DNA of 64,000 nucleotides from Echinicola soli (GTDB lineage: Bacteria > Bacteroidota > Bacteroidia > Cytophagales > Cyclobacteriaceae), in assembly GCF_006575665.1 (NCBI RefSeq), contig NZ_CP041253.1, positions 4,687,001 through 4,751,000 on the forward strand, given 5' to 3'. Below the pieces are notes generated by a model. That model worked only from the letters and a program-made list of their open reading frames with translations, ran no database searches and was not told the origin of the DNA. Of this stretch, positions 1 to 8,973 are shown in pieces. Numbering within the stretch: position 1 is the stretch's first letter; every line of letters begins with the position of its first letter. The position numbers and the translations under genes were made by a program.

Positions 1-521
1 ATTTGTTATTTGATTCTCTGGAACAAACTGTCCATTCCCTAGCCACAAAAGTGCTCAATCCAGCACACAATCATAAGCACCTCTGCTACGAGACACTAGT
101 ACTTGATTTTTTCACACTTCGCATTCGGCACCAGTGATTTTACAAATATATTACCTAAACGTTAAAAAGCTAAACCCTTTTAGTTTTTCTTTTTGATTAA
201 CTTTTGGGGTATAATATTAATAGAATTATGAATAGATAAATATTTTCATTTCCATTTCTAGGTAAAAAAGCCAAAAGAAAATGCATGATGAAGATGCTCA
301 GGTTGGGAAGATTGCAAAAAAGGAATCTGCCACGGCTGACAAATCCCGAACAGTGACAGCCAATCGGGTATCCGTGGCCACTACCGGCAGATCCTTAGTG
401 ACAATAAAAGCCACAGATACACGGATGATCGATGGACAGCGGTGCTTTTTGGGCAACGTCCATCTTTTATCCGTGAATCCGTGGCTTAACTATAATTTGC
501 CTAGAACTTTATCCTTGCGGC
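1..521. other. Intergenic region left of the first SusCD operon
   Basis: No gene is supported here. At 167-186 lies a 20-bp element that recurs exactly at the promoter of the SusC gene at 5331-5350, so a minus-strand gene just outside the left edge may share its regulation. Positions 360-490 carry repeated pieces of the type ATCCGTGG in both orientations, typical of dispersed Bacteroidota intergenic repeats. An open frame at 281-556 is judged spurious because it spans these repeats and overlaps the end of the opposite-strand SusD gene. Confidence 0.6.
167..186 (-). promoter_or_regulatory. Operator-like 20-bp element, copy 1
   Basis: The 20 bases AAGCTAAACCCTTTTAGTTT are identical to 5331-5350. 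They contain an imperfect dyad, CTAAA-N4-TTTAG. Read on the minus strand the copy ends in TAGCTTTT, a possible -7 element, but there is no TTTG 19 bp upstream of it. That it serves a regulator such as the LacI-type protein at 6059-7093 is inference. Confidence 0.45.
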
Positions 522-2150
522 TTATTGGTTATAACCGGGATTTTGCTCTAGATTAGGATTAAGTGCTGTTTGGACGTGAGGAATTGGAAACAACTCCCTA
601 TTGGGGTCGTTAGTAGCCTCATGATCCCACCAGCTTGCCTGTGTAAAATCACCAAAGCGGATCAGGTCCGTTCTTCTCTTACCTTCGAAGATAAACTCCC
701 TGCCACGCTCTGCAAGAAGTTCCTCCAAGGTCAACGTGGAAGTCGTGTACATCGCATCCGCCCAGTCGGCCTCTGTAAATGCTCGCTGTCTACTGGCATT
801 GATCAAGTCCACTGCCTCTTGTGTAGTGGCACCTCCATTTTGGCGGATAATCGCCTCAGCTTTATTGAAGTACAACTCCGTCAGTCGGTAGATGATATAG
901 TCATTTTCCCAATAATTCTCATCATCCTTGGTGCCTGCGCGGTATTTATTGAAGCGTGCGCCACTGTTTTCCTCTCCTTCGGTCATGCTGCCTTCACCAG
1001 TAGCCCCTTCACTATTTCTACGGATGGTATTTACATATTCCAACGGCTGCCCATCATACTCCTCTGTACCCAGTACGGGTTCGTTGGTACCGTATTTATA
1101 CTGTGTCCCAAAAAGGAACCATTCTTGTTTCCTCAGGTCATTTTCCTGATAGGCATCAAAGGCAGAAGGAATCACCACGAAGGCATTCCAGCCACTGAAA
1201 GTAATATCCCACACTTCGGACATATTGCTATAGCCGATGTAAAAACCTCCCCAGTTAAACTCAAAACCGCCTTTTCTGCTAAATGCAAACTGGAAGATAT
1301 TTTCTGGTGAAGTATGGTTGGTATTACTAAATGGTCCAAGGATATCAGGATCCAATTCCATGGTACCGGTAAGGCTCCCTCCTTCTCCGTCGATTACCTT
1401 ATCACTGTATTCGATACACTTGTCATACATCGCAGTGCCCGTCCATTTTTCGGCATTCAGGTAAAGCTCCGAAAGCATGGTATAGCCTGCAGCCTTGGAC
1501 ACACGGCCTACCATTTTTTGGGACAGCGGTTGCAACAGTTCCACATTATCCAGCAGCTCCTGTTCCACAAAAGCAAAGACTTCTTGTCTGGTAGCCGATG
1601 GAGGGTTTAAAGGTTCTCCCACTGTGGTTACGATAGGTACATTACCCCACATATCCATTATTTTCAGATAATGATAAGCATGCATGACCTTCAGCTCTGC
1701 TAAAATGGTGGCCTTATCGTCAAGCGTCATTCCTATACTTTCAAAATCGAGCTCTTCCAAATCAGCAATTACTGAGTTCACATAGCCTAATCCTTCCCAC
1801 ATCAATGCCCATGAACCTCTCAATCTTGGCTCTTGTGATGTCCAGGTGTGGTAATGCATCCGGATATGATCTCCTCCATCATATCCATGACGTCCTTTCT
1901 GGGGCCAGGCTACTTGATCAGCGGCCATTTCACCGTGATAATAGTATCCACTCTGTCCAGTAGGAGCTAACCAAGCCTGCATATGGGTAAACGGACGAAG
2001 CACGCCCTCCATCACCTCTGTTTTATTGCTATAAAAGCTATCTTTCGTTAATTCATTGTAAACAGTTTCATCCAAATCCATACAGGATACCGTTCCCAAT
2101 ATCGCTGCCGGAGCAAGGATTGCTGCTATTTTATTGATGTATTTTTTCAT
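522..2150 (-). CDS. RagB/SusD family outer-membrane glycan-binding lipoprotein
   Basis: This 542-residue protein is the surface lipoprotein partner of the SusC transporter encoded directly upstream, with 12 bp between the two genes. SusD proteins cap the SusC barrel and bind oligosaccharides. The N-terminus has a short charged start, a hydrophobic segment and a lipobox ending in Cys23 (GTVSC), so export and lipidation are expected. The helical, tetratricopeptide-like SusD body follows, and the C-terminus has the usual sequence around LLAERGREFIFEGKRRTDL and ends in NPGYNQ. Length is normal for the family. The ATG at 2148-2150 is the only sensible start. The ligand cannot be told from the sequence, although nearby enzymes suggest a complex glycan. 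Confidence 0.93.
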   Translation of the reverse strand: MKKYINKIAAILAPAAILGTVSCMDLDETVYNELTKDSFYSNKTEVMEGVLRPFTHMQAWLAPTGQSGYYYHGEMAADQVAWPQKGRHGYDGGDHIRMHYHTWTSQEPRLRGSWALMWEGLGYVNSVIADLEELDFESIGMTLDDKATILAELKVMHAYHYLKIMDMWGNVPIVTTVGEPLNPPSATRQEVFAFVEQELLDNVELLQPLSQKMVGRVSKAAGYTMLSELYLNAEKWTGTAMYDKCIEYSDKVIDGEGGSLTGTMELDPDILGPFSNTNHTSPENIFQFAFSRKGGFEFNWGGFYIGYSNMSEVWDITFSGWNAFVVIPSAFDAYQENDLRKQEWFLFGTQYKYGTNEPVLGTEEYDGQPLEYVNTIRRNSEGATGEGSMTEGEENSGARFNKYRAGTKDDENYWENDYIIYRLTELYFNKAEAIIRQNGGATTQEAVDLINASRQRAFTEADWADAMYTTSTLTLEELLAERGREFIFEGKRRTDLIRFGDFTQASWWDHEATNDPNRELFPIPHVQTALNPNLEQNPGYNQ

Positions 2151-2162
2151 GATTTCCTCGCT

Positions 2163-5100
2163 TTAAAATCCAACTTTTAGACCCAATGCAAATGATTTCG
2201 TTCTAGGATAGAAGCCTCTACCATCTATACCTGTATTCAACCCAACATCTTGTAATTCAGGGTCTATACCAGAATAGCTAGTAATAGTCAGTAAATTTCT
2301 CCCCGTAGCATAAACCCGTAAATTCCTGAAATACTGACTATTAAGCTCGAAATTATAGCCTAGTGTAATATTATCAAGCTTCACAAAGCTTCCGTTTTCC
2401 AAATAGTAATCTGAAAACTGTGGGTCGTCATTAAGGTCGGCATGCGTAGTGATCGCACTTTCTAACAGGTTATTTGGCAACCACTTCTTGTTACCAAAAT
2501 ATAGATCTTTGGTATTTAAAATATCAAAGCCAAACTTCCCTCTGAAGAACACCGTGAGGTCAAAATTCTTATACGTAAACGTATTGTTCAGCGAAGCCAT
2601 ATACTTCGGAACTCCGTTACCGATGACTGTAAGGTCTTCTGTGGTCATATCTCCAGCCTCACCAATGGTCCCATCTGCTTTGTAAAATTGCCACTTACCA
2701 TCTTCAGTAAATCCTGCGAATCTCTTTCCATAAAAGTTACCGATGGGGCCGCCATCTTCTATCCTAATGGCGTTTCCAAGATTTCCAGGACTAGGCAACC
2801 CTCCTTCTTCAATCCATGAAATGGTAAACACATCATTTGAAAGAGATGTTACTTTATTTCGTTGCGTATTGGCTGTAAGATCTGCTCTCCAGCTAAAATC
2901 TGTATTTTTTATTATGGTAGAGGTCAGATAAAGTTCAATTCCTCTATTGTTGATACTACCAACATTTGTCAAAAGTCTATCCTTGGCATATGCCGGCTGT
3001 TGAGAGGTATATTCATAAAGTAAATCTACCGTTTCCCTATTGTACAAATCCAAAGAACCGCCTACTTTATTATTGAACAATAAAAAATCAAACCCTAAAT
3101 TCCATTCTTTTTTCTTTTCCCATCTCAAGTCAGGATTTGGATTTCTTGATAAACCATAAGTTTGATAATAAATCCCTTCCTGTGGATAAACGCCCCCTTC
3201 TGAAAGAGTAATTAAGGATTGATAGTTGTCTATTCCTTGATTTCCAGTAACGCCGTAACCTAACCTCACTTTTAAGTTGTTTACCGCTGTGCTATTAGCC
3301 AGGAAACTTTCTTTGGTCAATTCCCAACCTACGGATACAGCGGGGAAATTCCCCCATTTATGGTTGGCTCCAAATCTTGAAGAACCTTCTCTTCTTAAGG
3401 TCGCTTGTACGAAATATTTTTCTTGGAATGCATAACTAACCCTTGCAAAAAAGGCTATTAAGGTATTATCCTCTTTAAAACTATCCATCCCTGGACGCGG
3501 AAGCTGGGTATTGTTTATGGCACTACCTGCACTCAGATTCCAGTCAAGGAAACCATCTGTTGTAAAACCATTATTGTTCACATTGAATTCTTCTGTAGTA
3601 AAATACTGGTAACTGTACCCCACAATAGCATCAAGTGAATGATCGGTATTGAAAATCTTCTTGTAGTTTAAGGTACCTTCAAAGGTATTGGACCAATCCA
3701 AATGATTGAATTTGGAAGCATAGCCCATACCTTGGTATTCAGATGTGGGACGATTGGCAAAATCATTCATCGACTGATAGTACCGGTCATTATAATTGTT
3801 CCTGATATAAGCACCAAAAGCGGATGCTTTTAGCCCATCCATGATTTCATATGTCAATCGCATATCCCCAGAAAATGTAGACTTATTCCTTTCATCTATT
3901 CGATTTGCATAGCGAGAAAGTGGATTGTAGTTGTTATAGGCTTGTGTCTCTACAAATGATCCATCAGGATTAAAAATAGGAGCTGTGGGATTTCGCTGAA
4001 TGGCCTGTTCAAAATCTCCACTCTGCCCACCTAATCTGTTGGCATCACTAAAGTTTACCGCAAGGTTGGATGCCAAGGTAAGTTTATCTTGAAATCCTGT
4101 CTGGCTAAAGCTTATCCGGCCACCAAATTGTTTGTTGCTGTTTTCCTGGGCAATTCCTTCAGCGCCATTATAGTAAAATGAAGCTCGATAGGTGGAATTT
4201 TCACCCCCACCAGAGGCAGCAAAGTTATGATATTGACTAAGGTTCTGTTTGTTCAGCAATCGATCATAGAGATCCGTGGAACTACCAAGGTCATTGCCCC
4301 CATCGATCAGCCCCTGATCGATCAGGCCACGATACTGATCAGCGGTAAGAAAATCCGGTTTTCTGTCCACATATTCCCGCTGGAAATAGGTGGAATAATC
4401 AAATTGTGACTTGCCGGCTTTTCCCTTTTTGGTAGTAATCAGGATTACCCCTGCATTGCCCCGGGTACCGTAGATGGCTGCAGCAGATCCATCTTTCAGT
4501 ACATCAAAAGAGGCAATATCATCCTGCTGAAGCAGATCCAAACTCCCTCCAGGAATACCATCGATAACAATCAATGGACTGGTCGTACCCACTAAGGAAG
4601 TCAAGCCTCTCAACTGGATGTCCGTTCCCCCATTAGGGTTGTTTCCTTGGGGGCGGTTGATGTTCAGACCGGCCACTTTACCCTGGATCAGTTCCATGGG
4701 GGACCGCATACCGCCCTGCACAAAGTCATCTTCCTCCACATTGGCCACCGCTGAAGTAATCTCTCGCTTCTTCTGTGAACCATATCCGATCACCACAAAT
4801 TCCTCCAAGGACTCGGTATTGGAAGTCAGCTCCACATCAAGGGTCGACTGACTGCCAACGGGAACTTCCTGACTGGCCATCCCAATAAAACTAAAGACCA
4901 AAACAGATTCATCGGAGGCTACTGTGATCTTATAATTTCCGTCCAAATCTGTCACGGTACCATTGGTAGTGCCTTTTTCTAAAATGGAAACTCCCGGGAG
5001 GGGCTCACCGGATTCATCGGTCACTGTCCCGGTCACTTCCTTGGCTGTGGCCTGAAAAAACGATACTCCATCAGCAGTGTTCGTTTCACCAGTCACAAAA

Positions 5101-5288
5101 ACTGCTTCCTCCGCTTGCGTGACGGAACTTAAGGCTCCTGAGAAAAGCATCATCAAAACGCCTCCTCTCAATTTGCGAAAGCTAATGCTGCTGCCGCTCA
5201 TGCGACTGGCAGCTGGTAACTTTTCTTTCATTTCTTTGGGTTTTAGGTTATCAATTAATTTTAGGTGATTCACGCTATCACAGGACAT
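2163..5288 (-). CDS. SusC/RagA family TonB-linked outer membrane transporter
   Basis: This is a TonB-dependent outer-membrane barrel of about 1041 residues that imports glycan fragments together with the SusD lipoprotein downstream. After the signal sequence come a carboxypeptidase-regulatory-like beta domain (TGTVTDESGEPLPGVSI, then GTTNGTVTDLDGNYKI), a plug domain (VIGYGSQKKREITSAV, then IQLRGLTSL) and the long barrel ending in GLKVGF. Two starts are possible: ATG at 5286-5288, or ATG at 5229-5231 (MKEKLPAAS), which gives a more normal distance to the hydrophobic segment. The first start leaves only about 35 nt of leader after the predicted promoter at 5329-5359. The gene heads the operon with SusD. 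Confidence 0.93.
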   Translation of the reverse strand: MSCDSVNHLKLIDNLKPKEMKEKLPAASRMSGSSISFRKLRGGVLMMLFSGALSSVTQAEEAVFVTGETNTADGVSFFQATAKEVTGTVTDESGEPLPGVSILEKGTTNGTVTDLDGNYKITVASDESVLVFSFIGMASQEVPVGSQSTLDVELTSNTESLEEFVVIGYGSQKKREITSAVANVEEDDFVQGGMRSPMELIQGKVAGLNINRPQGNNPNGGTDIQLRGLTSLVGTTSPLIVIDGIPGGSLDLLQQDDIASFDVLKDGSAAAIYGTRGNAGVILITTKKGKAGKSQFDYSTYFQREYVDRKPDFLTADQYRGLIDQGLIDGGNDLGSSTDLYDRLLNKQNLSQYHNFAASGGGENSTYRASFYYNGAEGIAQENSNKQFGGRISFSQTGFQDKLTLASNLAVNFSDANRLGGQSGDFEQAIQRNPTAPIFNPDGSFVETQAYNNYNPLSRYANRIDERNKSTFSGDMRLTYEIMDGLKASAFGAYIRNNYNDRYYQSMNDFANRPTSEYQGMGYASKFNHLDWSNTFEGTLNYKKIFNTDHSLDAIVGYSYQYFTTEEFNVNNNGFTTDGFLDWNLSAGSAINNTQLPRPGMDSFKEDNTLIAFFARVSYAFQEKYFVQATLRREGSSRFGANHKWGNFPAVSVGWELTKESFLANSTAVNNLKVRLGYGVTGNQGIDNYQSLITLSEGGVYPQEGIYYQTYGLSRNPNPDLRWEKKKEWNLGFDFLLFNNKVGGSLDLYNRETVDLLYEYTSQQPAYAKDRLLTNVGSINNRGIELYLTSTIIKNTDFSWRADLTANTQRNKVTSLSNDVFTISWIEEGGLPSPGNLGNAIRIEDGGPIGNFYGKRFAGFTEDGKWQFYKADGTIGEAGDMTTEDLTVIGNGVPKYMASLNNTFTYKNFDLTVFFRGKFGFDILNTKDLYFGNKKWLPNNLLESAITTHADLNDDPQFSDYYLENGSFVKLDNITLGYNFELNSQYFRNLRVYATGRNLLTITSYSGIDPELQDVGLNTGIDGRGFYPRTKSFALGLKVGF

Positions 5289-5328
5289 TTCTTATAAATG
5301 ACCGGTAATGAGACACAAAAATCTCCGA

Positions 5329-5359
5329 TAAAGCTAAACCCTTTTAGTTTAAAAGCAAA
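5329..5359 (-). promoter_or_regulatory. Predicted Bacteroidota-type promoter of the first SusCD operon
   Basis: On the minus strand TTTG (5356-5359) is followed after exactly 19 bp by TAGCTTTA (5329-5336). This fits the Bacteroidota primary sigma pattern TTTG, N19, TAnnTTTG with one mismatch. The 20-bp element shared with 167-186 occupies 5331-5350, covering most of the -7 box and most of the spacer, where a bound repressor would block RNA polymerase. The promoter call is pattern-based, and the repressor role is inference. Confidence 0.55.
5331..5350 (-). promoter_or_regulatory. Operator-like 20-bp element, copy 2
   Basis: This is identical to 167-186 and contains the dyad CTAAA-N4-TTTAG. 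It overlaps the predicted -7 box of the SusC promoter. The LacI-type gene at 6059-7093 is the nearest candidate regulator. The element lacks the central CG common in LacI operators, so another regulator is possible. Confidence 0.45.
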
Positions 5360-6058
5360 GCCACTTTAACACTACGTAGTATGACTAATTATTTGGTTCA
5401 AAAAACAATCGTCCGAATACGGACAAAAAAACGCCTTTAATACCCGTTAAAATTTATTTCATGTAATTAGTGTAAAAATACCATTTTTTCCATCTTTAAT
5501 TTTAAATAAAAAAATATTGATAATATCTATTGAATTCCACTTCTATTAAAAAGATGGTTAATAACAACCATTTTTGTTAAATTTTATCAAAAACACCTAC
5601 TTAATCACCTAAAATTTACTGGCATTTTCCTAGAAAAAATTTATCCAGCAAAGCACTACTAAGTATACAATATATTCTCCAATAATAATTTCACTGATAA
5701 ATAGCATATCGTTAGAAAAACAACCGTATAAACCATAAAAAACCAGCAATAACCATACATAAAAATACTATATTTCAGGAAGTTAGACGATGTAGATTCT
5801 TAAAACAATGACCAATGGCCAATAGTTTTAAGGAAATACTAACCTTTCCAGAAGCTACTGCATAATCCGTGTTCAATCCTGTTCAGTCAGTGTGTATTTA
5901 GCTGAAAATTAATGTTCCTATAGGAATCATTATGGCTAGAAATTAAAACCATGATTTTCTCGCATACGGCCCGCGGTATAATTATTTGAGTAATACATCT
6001 AAACAGGCAGTTCTTCATCTTTCAAAAAACAACCCATAGTCAATCCTGTCGAATCCTT

Positions 6059-7093
6059 CTATTTTTTTGATTTATTGGTTGACTCTCTTTCTTTTAGTGA
6101 CGCATGCAAGACTATTTTATTGGATTCTCGTTCTCCTTGAGGAGTGCTGATGGATTGCAGCATGGATTGGATGAGGCCTTGAGCGATTTCTTCCTTTGGC
6201 TGAACGATACTTGATACAGAAGGGGTATTGAATTTAAAAAACTCATTGTCATCAAAAGCAATCACAGCAAGATCGTTGGGGATCTTCTTTCCCACTTGCT
6301 TGATCACCTGCATTCCCTTCATGGCCAAATAATTGGTTGCAAAGAACACTGCTTCCAAATCACCATTTGATTCAAAATACGCCGTCATGGCATTCTCTGT
6401 CTCCTGAGAAGAATAGGTATCATAGGGGATTTCCAAAATTTGCTCTTCGATCCCTTCTTTTTCACACATTTGGATATATGCTTCCCTCCTGTCATGCATC
6501 TGCGACTGATCTGAGTCAATGGTCACAAAACCAATTTTCCTCAGCCCATTTGCCAAAAACAAATCCAGCCCTTGCTTGGCCCCTTGAAAATTATCGATCA
6601 CCACATAACTGCAATCCACCTCTGGCAGGTACCGATCAAAAAGAATCAGCGGGTTTCTGTCCTTGGACAATTCTGTCAAAAACCCCGCATCCATCCCTAC
6701 TGGTGGTGTAAGGATATAACCATCCACCTGCAAATCCCTAAACATGCTGATCAGGCCCATGGTCTTAACGGGATCGTTATTGGTACTGGAATAAATGATT
6801 TTGTAGCCATCCTTAAAGGCACGGTCTTCGATCATTTTGGCAATGGTCGCAAAAAATGGATTGGAAATATCTTCTACCATAAACACGATGATATTGGACT
6901 TCCCGGTCCTGAGGCTCTTGGCCAATTGACTAGGCTGGTAACCGATTTTCTTTACGTAAGCCTGTACCTTATCGATCAGTTTTTGACTTATCCTGTTTTC
7001 TTCTGCTTTGCCATTCAAAACAAATGAAACTGTCGTTACCGAAATATTCAGCTCCTTGGCAATGGCTTTTATGGAATGTTTCTTTTTCTGCAT
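6059..7093 (-). CDS. LacI/GalR family transcriptional regulator
   Basis: The 344-residue protein has an N-terminal LacI helix-turn-helix (IKAIAKELNISVTTVSFVLN, about residues 9-28), the hinge region (GYQPSQLAKSLRTGKS, about 51-66) and a periplasmic-binding-protein-like sugar-sensing domain to about residue 335 (VIAFDDNEFFKFNTPSVSSI). Length is typical. It lies between two SusCD operons on the same strand and probably controls one or both in response to a sugar released from the imported glycan. The best candidate site is the 20-bp element at 5331-5350. The long gaps on both sides indicate its own transcript. The effector is unknown. Confidence 0.92.
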   Translation of the reverse strand: MQKKKHSIKAIAKELNISVTTVSFVLNGKAEENRISQKLIDKVQAYVKKIGYQPSQLAKSLRTGKSNIIVFMVEDISNPFFATIAKMIEDRAFKDGYKIIYSSTNNDPVKTMGLISMFRDLQVDGYILTPPVGMDAGFLTELSKDRNPLILFDRYLPEVDCSYVVIDNFQGAKQGLDLFLANGLRKIGFVTIDSDQSQMHDRREAYIQMCEKEGIEEQILEIPYDTYSSQETENAMTAYFESNGDLEAVFFATNYLAMKGMQVIKQVGKKIPNDLAVIAFDDNEFFKFNTPSVSSIVQPKEEIAQGLIQSMLQSISTPQGERESNKIVLHASLKERESTNKSKK

Positions 7094-7304
7094 CCTGTGT
7101 GGTTGTACGAAAACTATCTCCCTGCTTCCAGGGATTATAAAATCTGGGAAACGTCAAATATAATTGATTCTTGCGTTTTTATTGTGATCAATTATCTTAG
7201 AGTTAATCGAAAATGGTTAATTGGGAGATTTCGGATAAAAGATAATGGAATATAGGGTTTTCAACAAATTGATAAAAACTTTTAGAAAGATTTAACCAAA
7301 CAAA

Positions 7305-7334
7305 AAAGGTTGCCCTCCTTCAAGGGCAACCTTT
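7305..7334 (-). terminator. Rho-independent terminator of the second SusCD operon
   Basis: A perfect 12-bp inverted repeat (AAAGGTTGCCCT / AGGGCAACCTTT, loop of 6 nt) is followed by a T-run when read on the minus strand. It starts 30 bp past the stop codon of the SusD gene ending at 7364. Confidence 0.88.
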
Positions 7335-7363
7335 GTAACTTATTTTAACATAAGGCAACTAAC

Positions 7364-8971
7364 TCATTCAATTCCCGGATCCCACCATGTAGTGGTCGTC
7401 CATGTATCCCCTCCCATATTTGAAATAGCATCATTCAAGTTTTGAGGATTGGTGGTGCCTTCCGAAGAAGGGTAAATCTGTCTCCGAGGAATCTCACCAT
7501 TCGAGAAGTTACCGGTATAATCAACGGGTGTAAGCATTGGGTATCCCGAACGCTTCCAGTTGTTCCAAGACTCTACAAAATTCGCCAATAATCCAGTTGT
7601 GACCCATATCTGCTCGTTGATCATTTCCATGGCACTTTCTGTGGAGCTCATGTCCAATGGATTGGCAACTGCATAGTCGCCAGCATCATCACTGGAAACT
7701 ACTCCTCCACCAAATTTCCCTATAGTGGTCATGGCACCCAACACTCCTGCTTCATAATGTTCCGCTGCTGTTCCTGGCACATTGTACCCTCTCACAGCTG
7801 CTTCTGCTAGCAAAAACTGCACTTCTGCATACGTAAGAAAGAAAATCGGTGCATCCCTGTCTCTATAAATCCCTGTAGGACGGGAATACTTCCCGATAGG
7901 CGCTAGGTCATCCCCTTCACCTGTACCGCCAGGATAGTTTGGCTCATTTTTAATATCCGTAGCCCCTCCTTTCAGGTCATAGCCATTGGGCAGACCAATC
8001 TGTACAGCAGGATCATTATCTCCGACCACATTTCCATCTTTATTAGCCGCGAGGCCAGCGGGCGGCACTTCAGCAATGACCGGCAGTCTAGGATCGTCCG
8101 TCGCCTGAAGGTAATCGATCATCGCCTTGGACCAGCGAACTTCGTAGATATCATCCTGTACATTCAAGGCATTTGCGCTGGAGTTGGCATATCCATTGTT
8201 TTGATCTGAAAACATCAAGGCATCATCTGCAGCAGCATCAAATACCCCTCCAGCTACGGCCTTTTCCACATAGCTCTGGGCGGATGTAGGATCCACCTCC
8301 ACCATGCGCATGGCCATCTTAAGCATTAGAGAATAGCCGAATTTTTTCCATTTGGCTATATCACCATCATAGATTACATCATTGGTGATCTCATCACTGC
8401 CACTTCCAAGGGTATTGATCGCATTTTCTAGGTCAGCCAACATGGTCATGTATACTACCGACTGCTGATCATACTTGGGCTGTGTAAGTCCCTCTTGCCC
8501 TTGCAAAGCCTCTGTATAAGGAATGTCTCCATAGATATCCGTCACAAAAGACAAGGTCAGTACTTTCATGATATCGCCCACAGCATTGAGATTGGTCAGC
8601 CCTTTGTTCATGGCCAATTGCTGCATCTGGTTGATTCTGGAAGATGCTTCATAGCCTTGGTTCCATACACCTTGGATATAATTATTGGTACTCCCAGAAA
8701 TGACATATTTATCGGCATTGGAATAGTAATTGGCCCCTCCAGTGGATGTCGAGGCCAATACCTGAACCCACATGCTCTGAAAAAGTACCGGACCAGTATA
8801 TCCTGTCACCATGTTTCCATAATTATAGGAAACGGTCGGCAAAATCAAATTCGGATCAAAGAGATCACCATCGGCCTGGTTAGGGTCGGTATTGATTTCT
8901 TCAAAATCACCATCGCAGCCAGTAAAAGCCACAAACAGCCCTACCAGTATTAAACTTATATATCTTTTCAT
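7364..8971 (-). CDS. SusD-like outer-membrane nutrient-binding lipoprotein
   Basis: This protein of about 535 residues belongs to the SusD-like group that begins with GCDGDFEEINTDPNQ (PF12771-like). It has a hydrophobic leader (MKRYISLILVGLFVAFTGC) with a lipobox cysteine at residue 19. It pairs with the SusC gene upstream, whose stop TGA (8974-8976) lies 2 bp before the ATG chosen here (8969-8971). An in-frame TTG two codons earlier is the less likely start. A strong terminator follows the gene. C-terminal features include QIWVTTGLLANFVESWNNWK and the ending TTTWWDPGIE. The ligand is unknown. Confidence 0.92.
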   Translation of the reverse strand: MKRYISLILVGLFVAFTGCDGDFEEINTDPNQADGDLFDPNLILPTVSYNYGNMVTGYTGPVLFQSMWVQVLASTSTGGANYYSNADKYVISGSTNNYIQGVWNQGYEASSRINQMQQLAMNKGLTNLNAVGDIMKVLTLSFVTDIYGDIPYTEALQGQEGLTQPKYDQQSVVYMTMLADLENAINTLGSGSDEITNDVIYDGDIAKWKKFGYSLMLKMAMRMVEVDPTSAQSYVEKAVAGGVFDAAADDALMFSDQNNGYANSSANALNVQDDIYEVRWSKAMIDYLQATDDPRLPVIAEVPPAGLAANKDGNVVGDNDPAVQIGLPNGYDLKGGATDIKNEPNYPGGTGEGDDLAPIGKYSRPTGIYRDRDAPIFFLTYAEVQFLLAEAAVRGYNVPGTAAEHYEAGVLGAMTTIGKFGGGVVSSDDAGDYAVANPLDMSSTESAMEMINEQIWVTTGLLANFVESWNNWKRSGYPMLTPVDYTGNFSNGEIPRRQIYPSSEGTTNPQNLNDAISNMGGDTWTTTTWWDPGIE

Positions 8972-8973
8972 GA

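Larger units (their letters stand above)
5289..6058. other. AT-rich intergenic region between SusC and the LacI-type regulator
   Basis: This 770-bp stretch has no supported gene. It holds the predicted SusC promoter and the operator-like element at 5329-5359 and a perfect 10-bp palindrome ACTACGTAGT at 5371-5380. The remainder, about 5400-6058, is strongly AT-rich and shows no recognisable structure. It is the downstream region of the regulator gene, which points the same way. Confidence 0.6.

Noticed and set aside
281..556. 91-codon open frame left of the SusD gene
   Set aside because: It spans repeat-like sequence, overlaps the end of the opposite-strand SusD gene and has no protein-like features.
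570..1310. Long plus-strand open frame opposite the SusD gene
   Set aside because: Shadow of a real gene in antisense; the composition is that of a frame-shadow and it has no domain.
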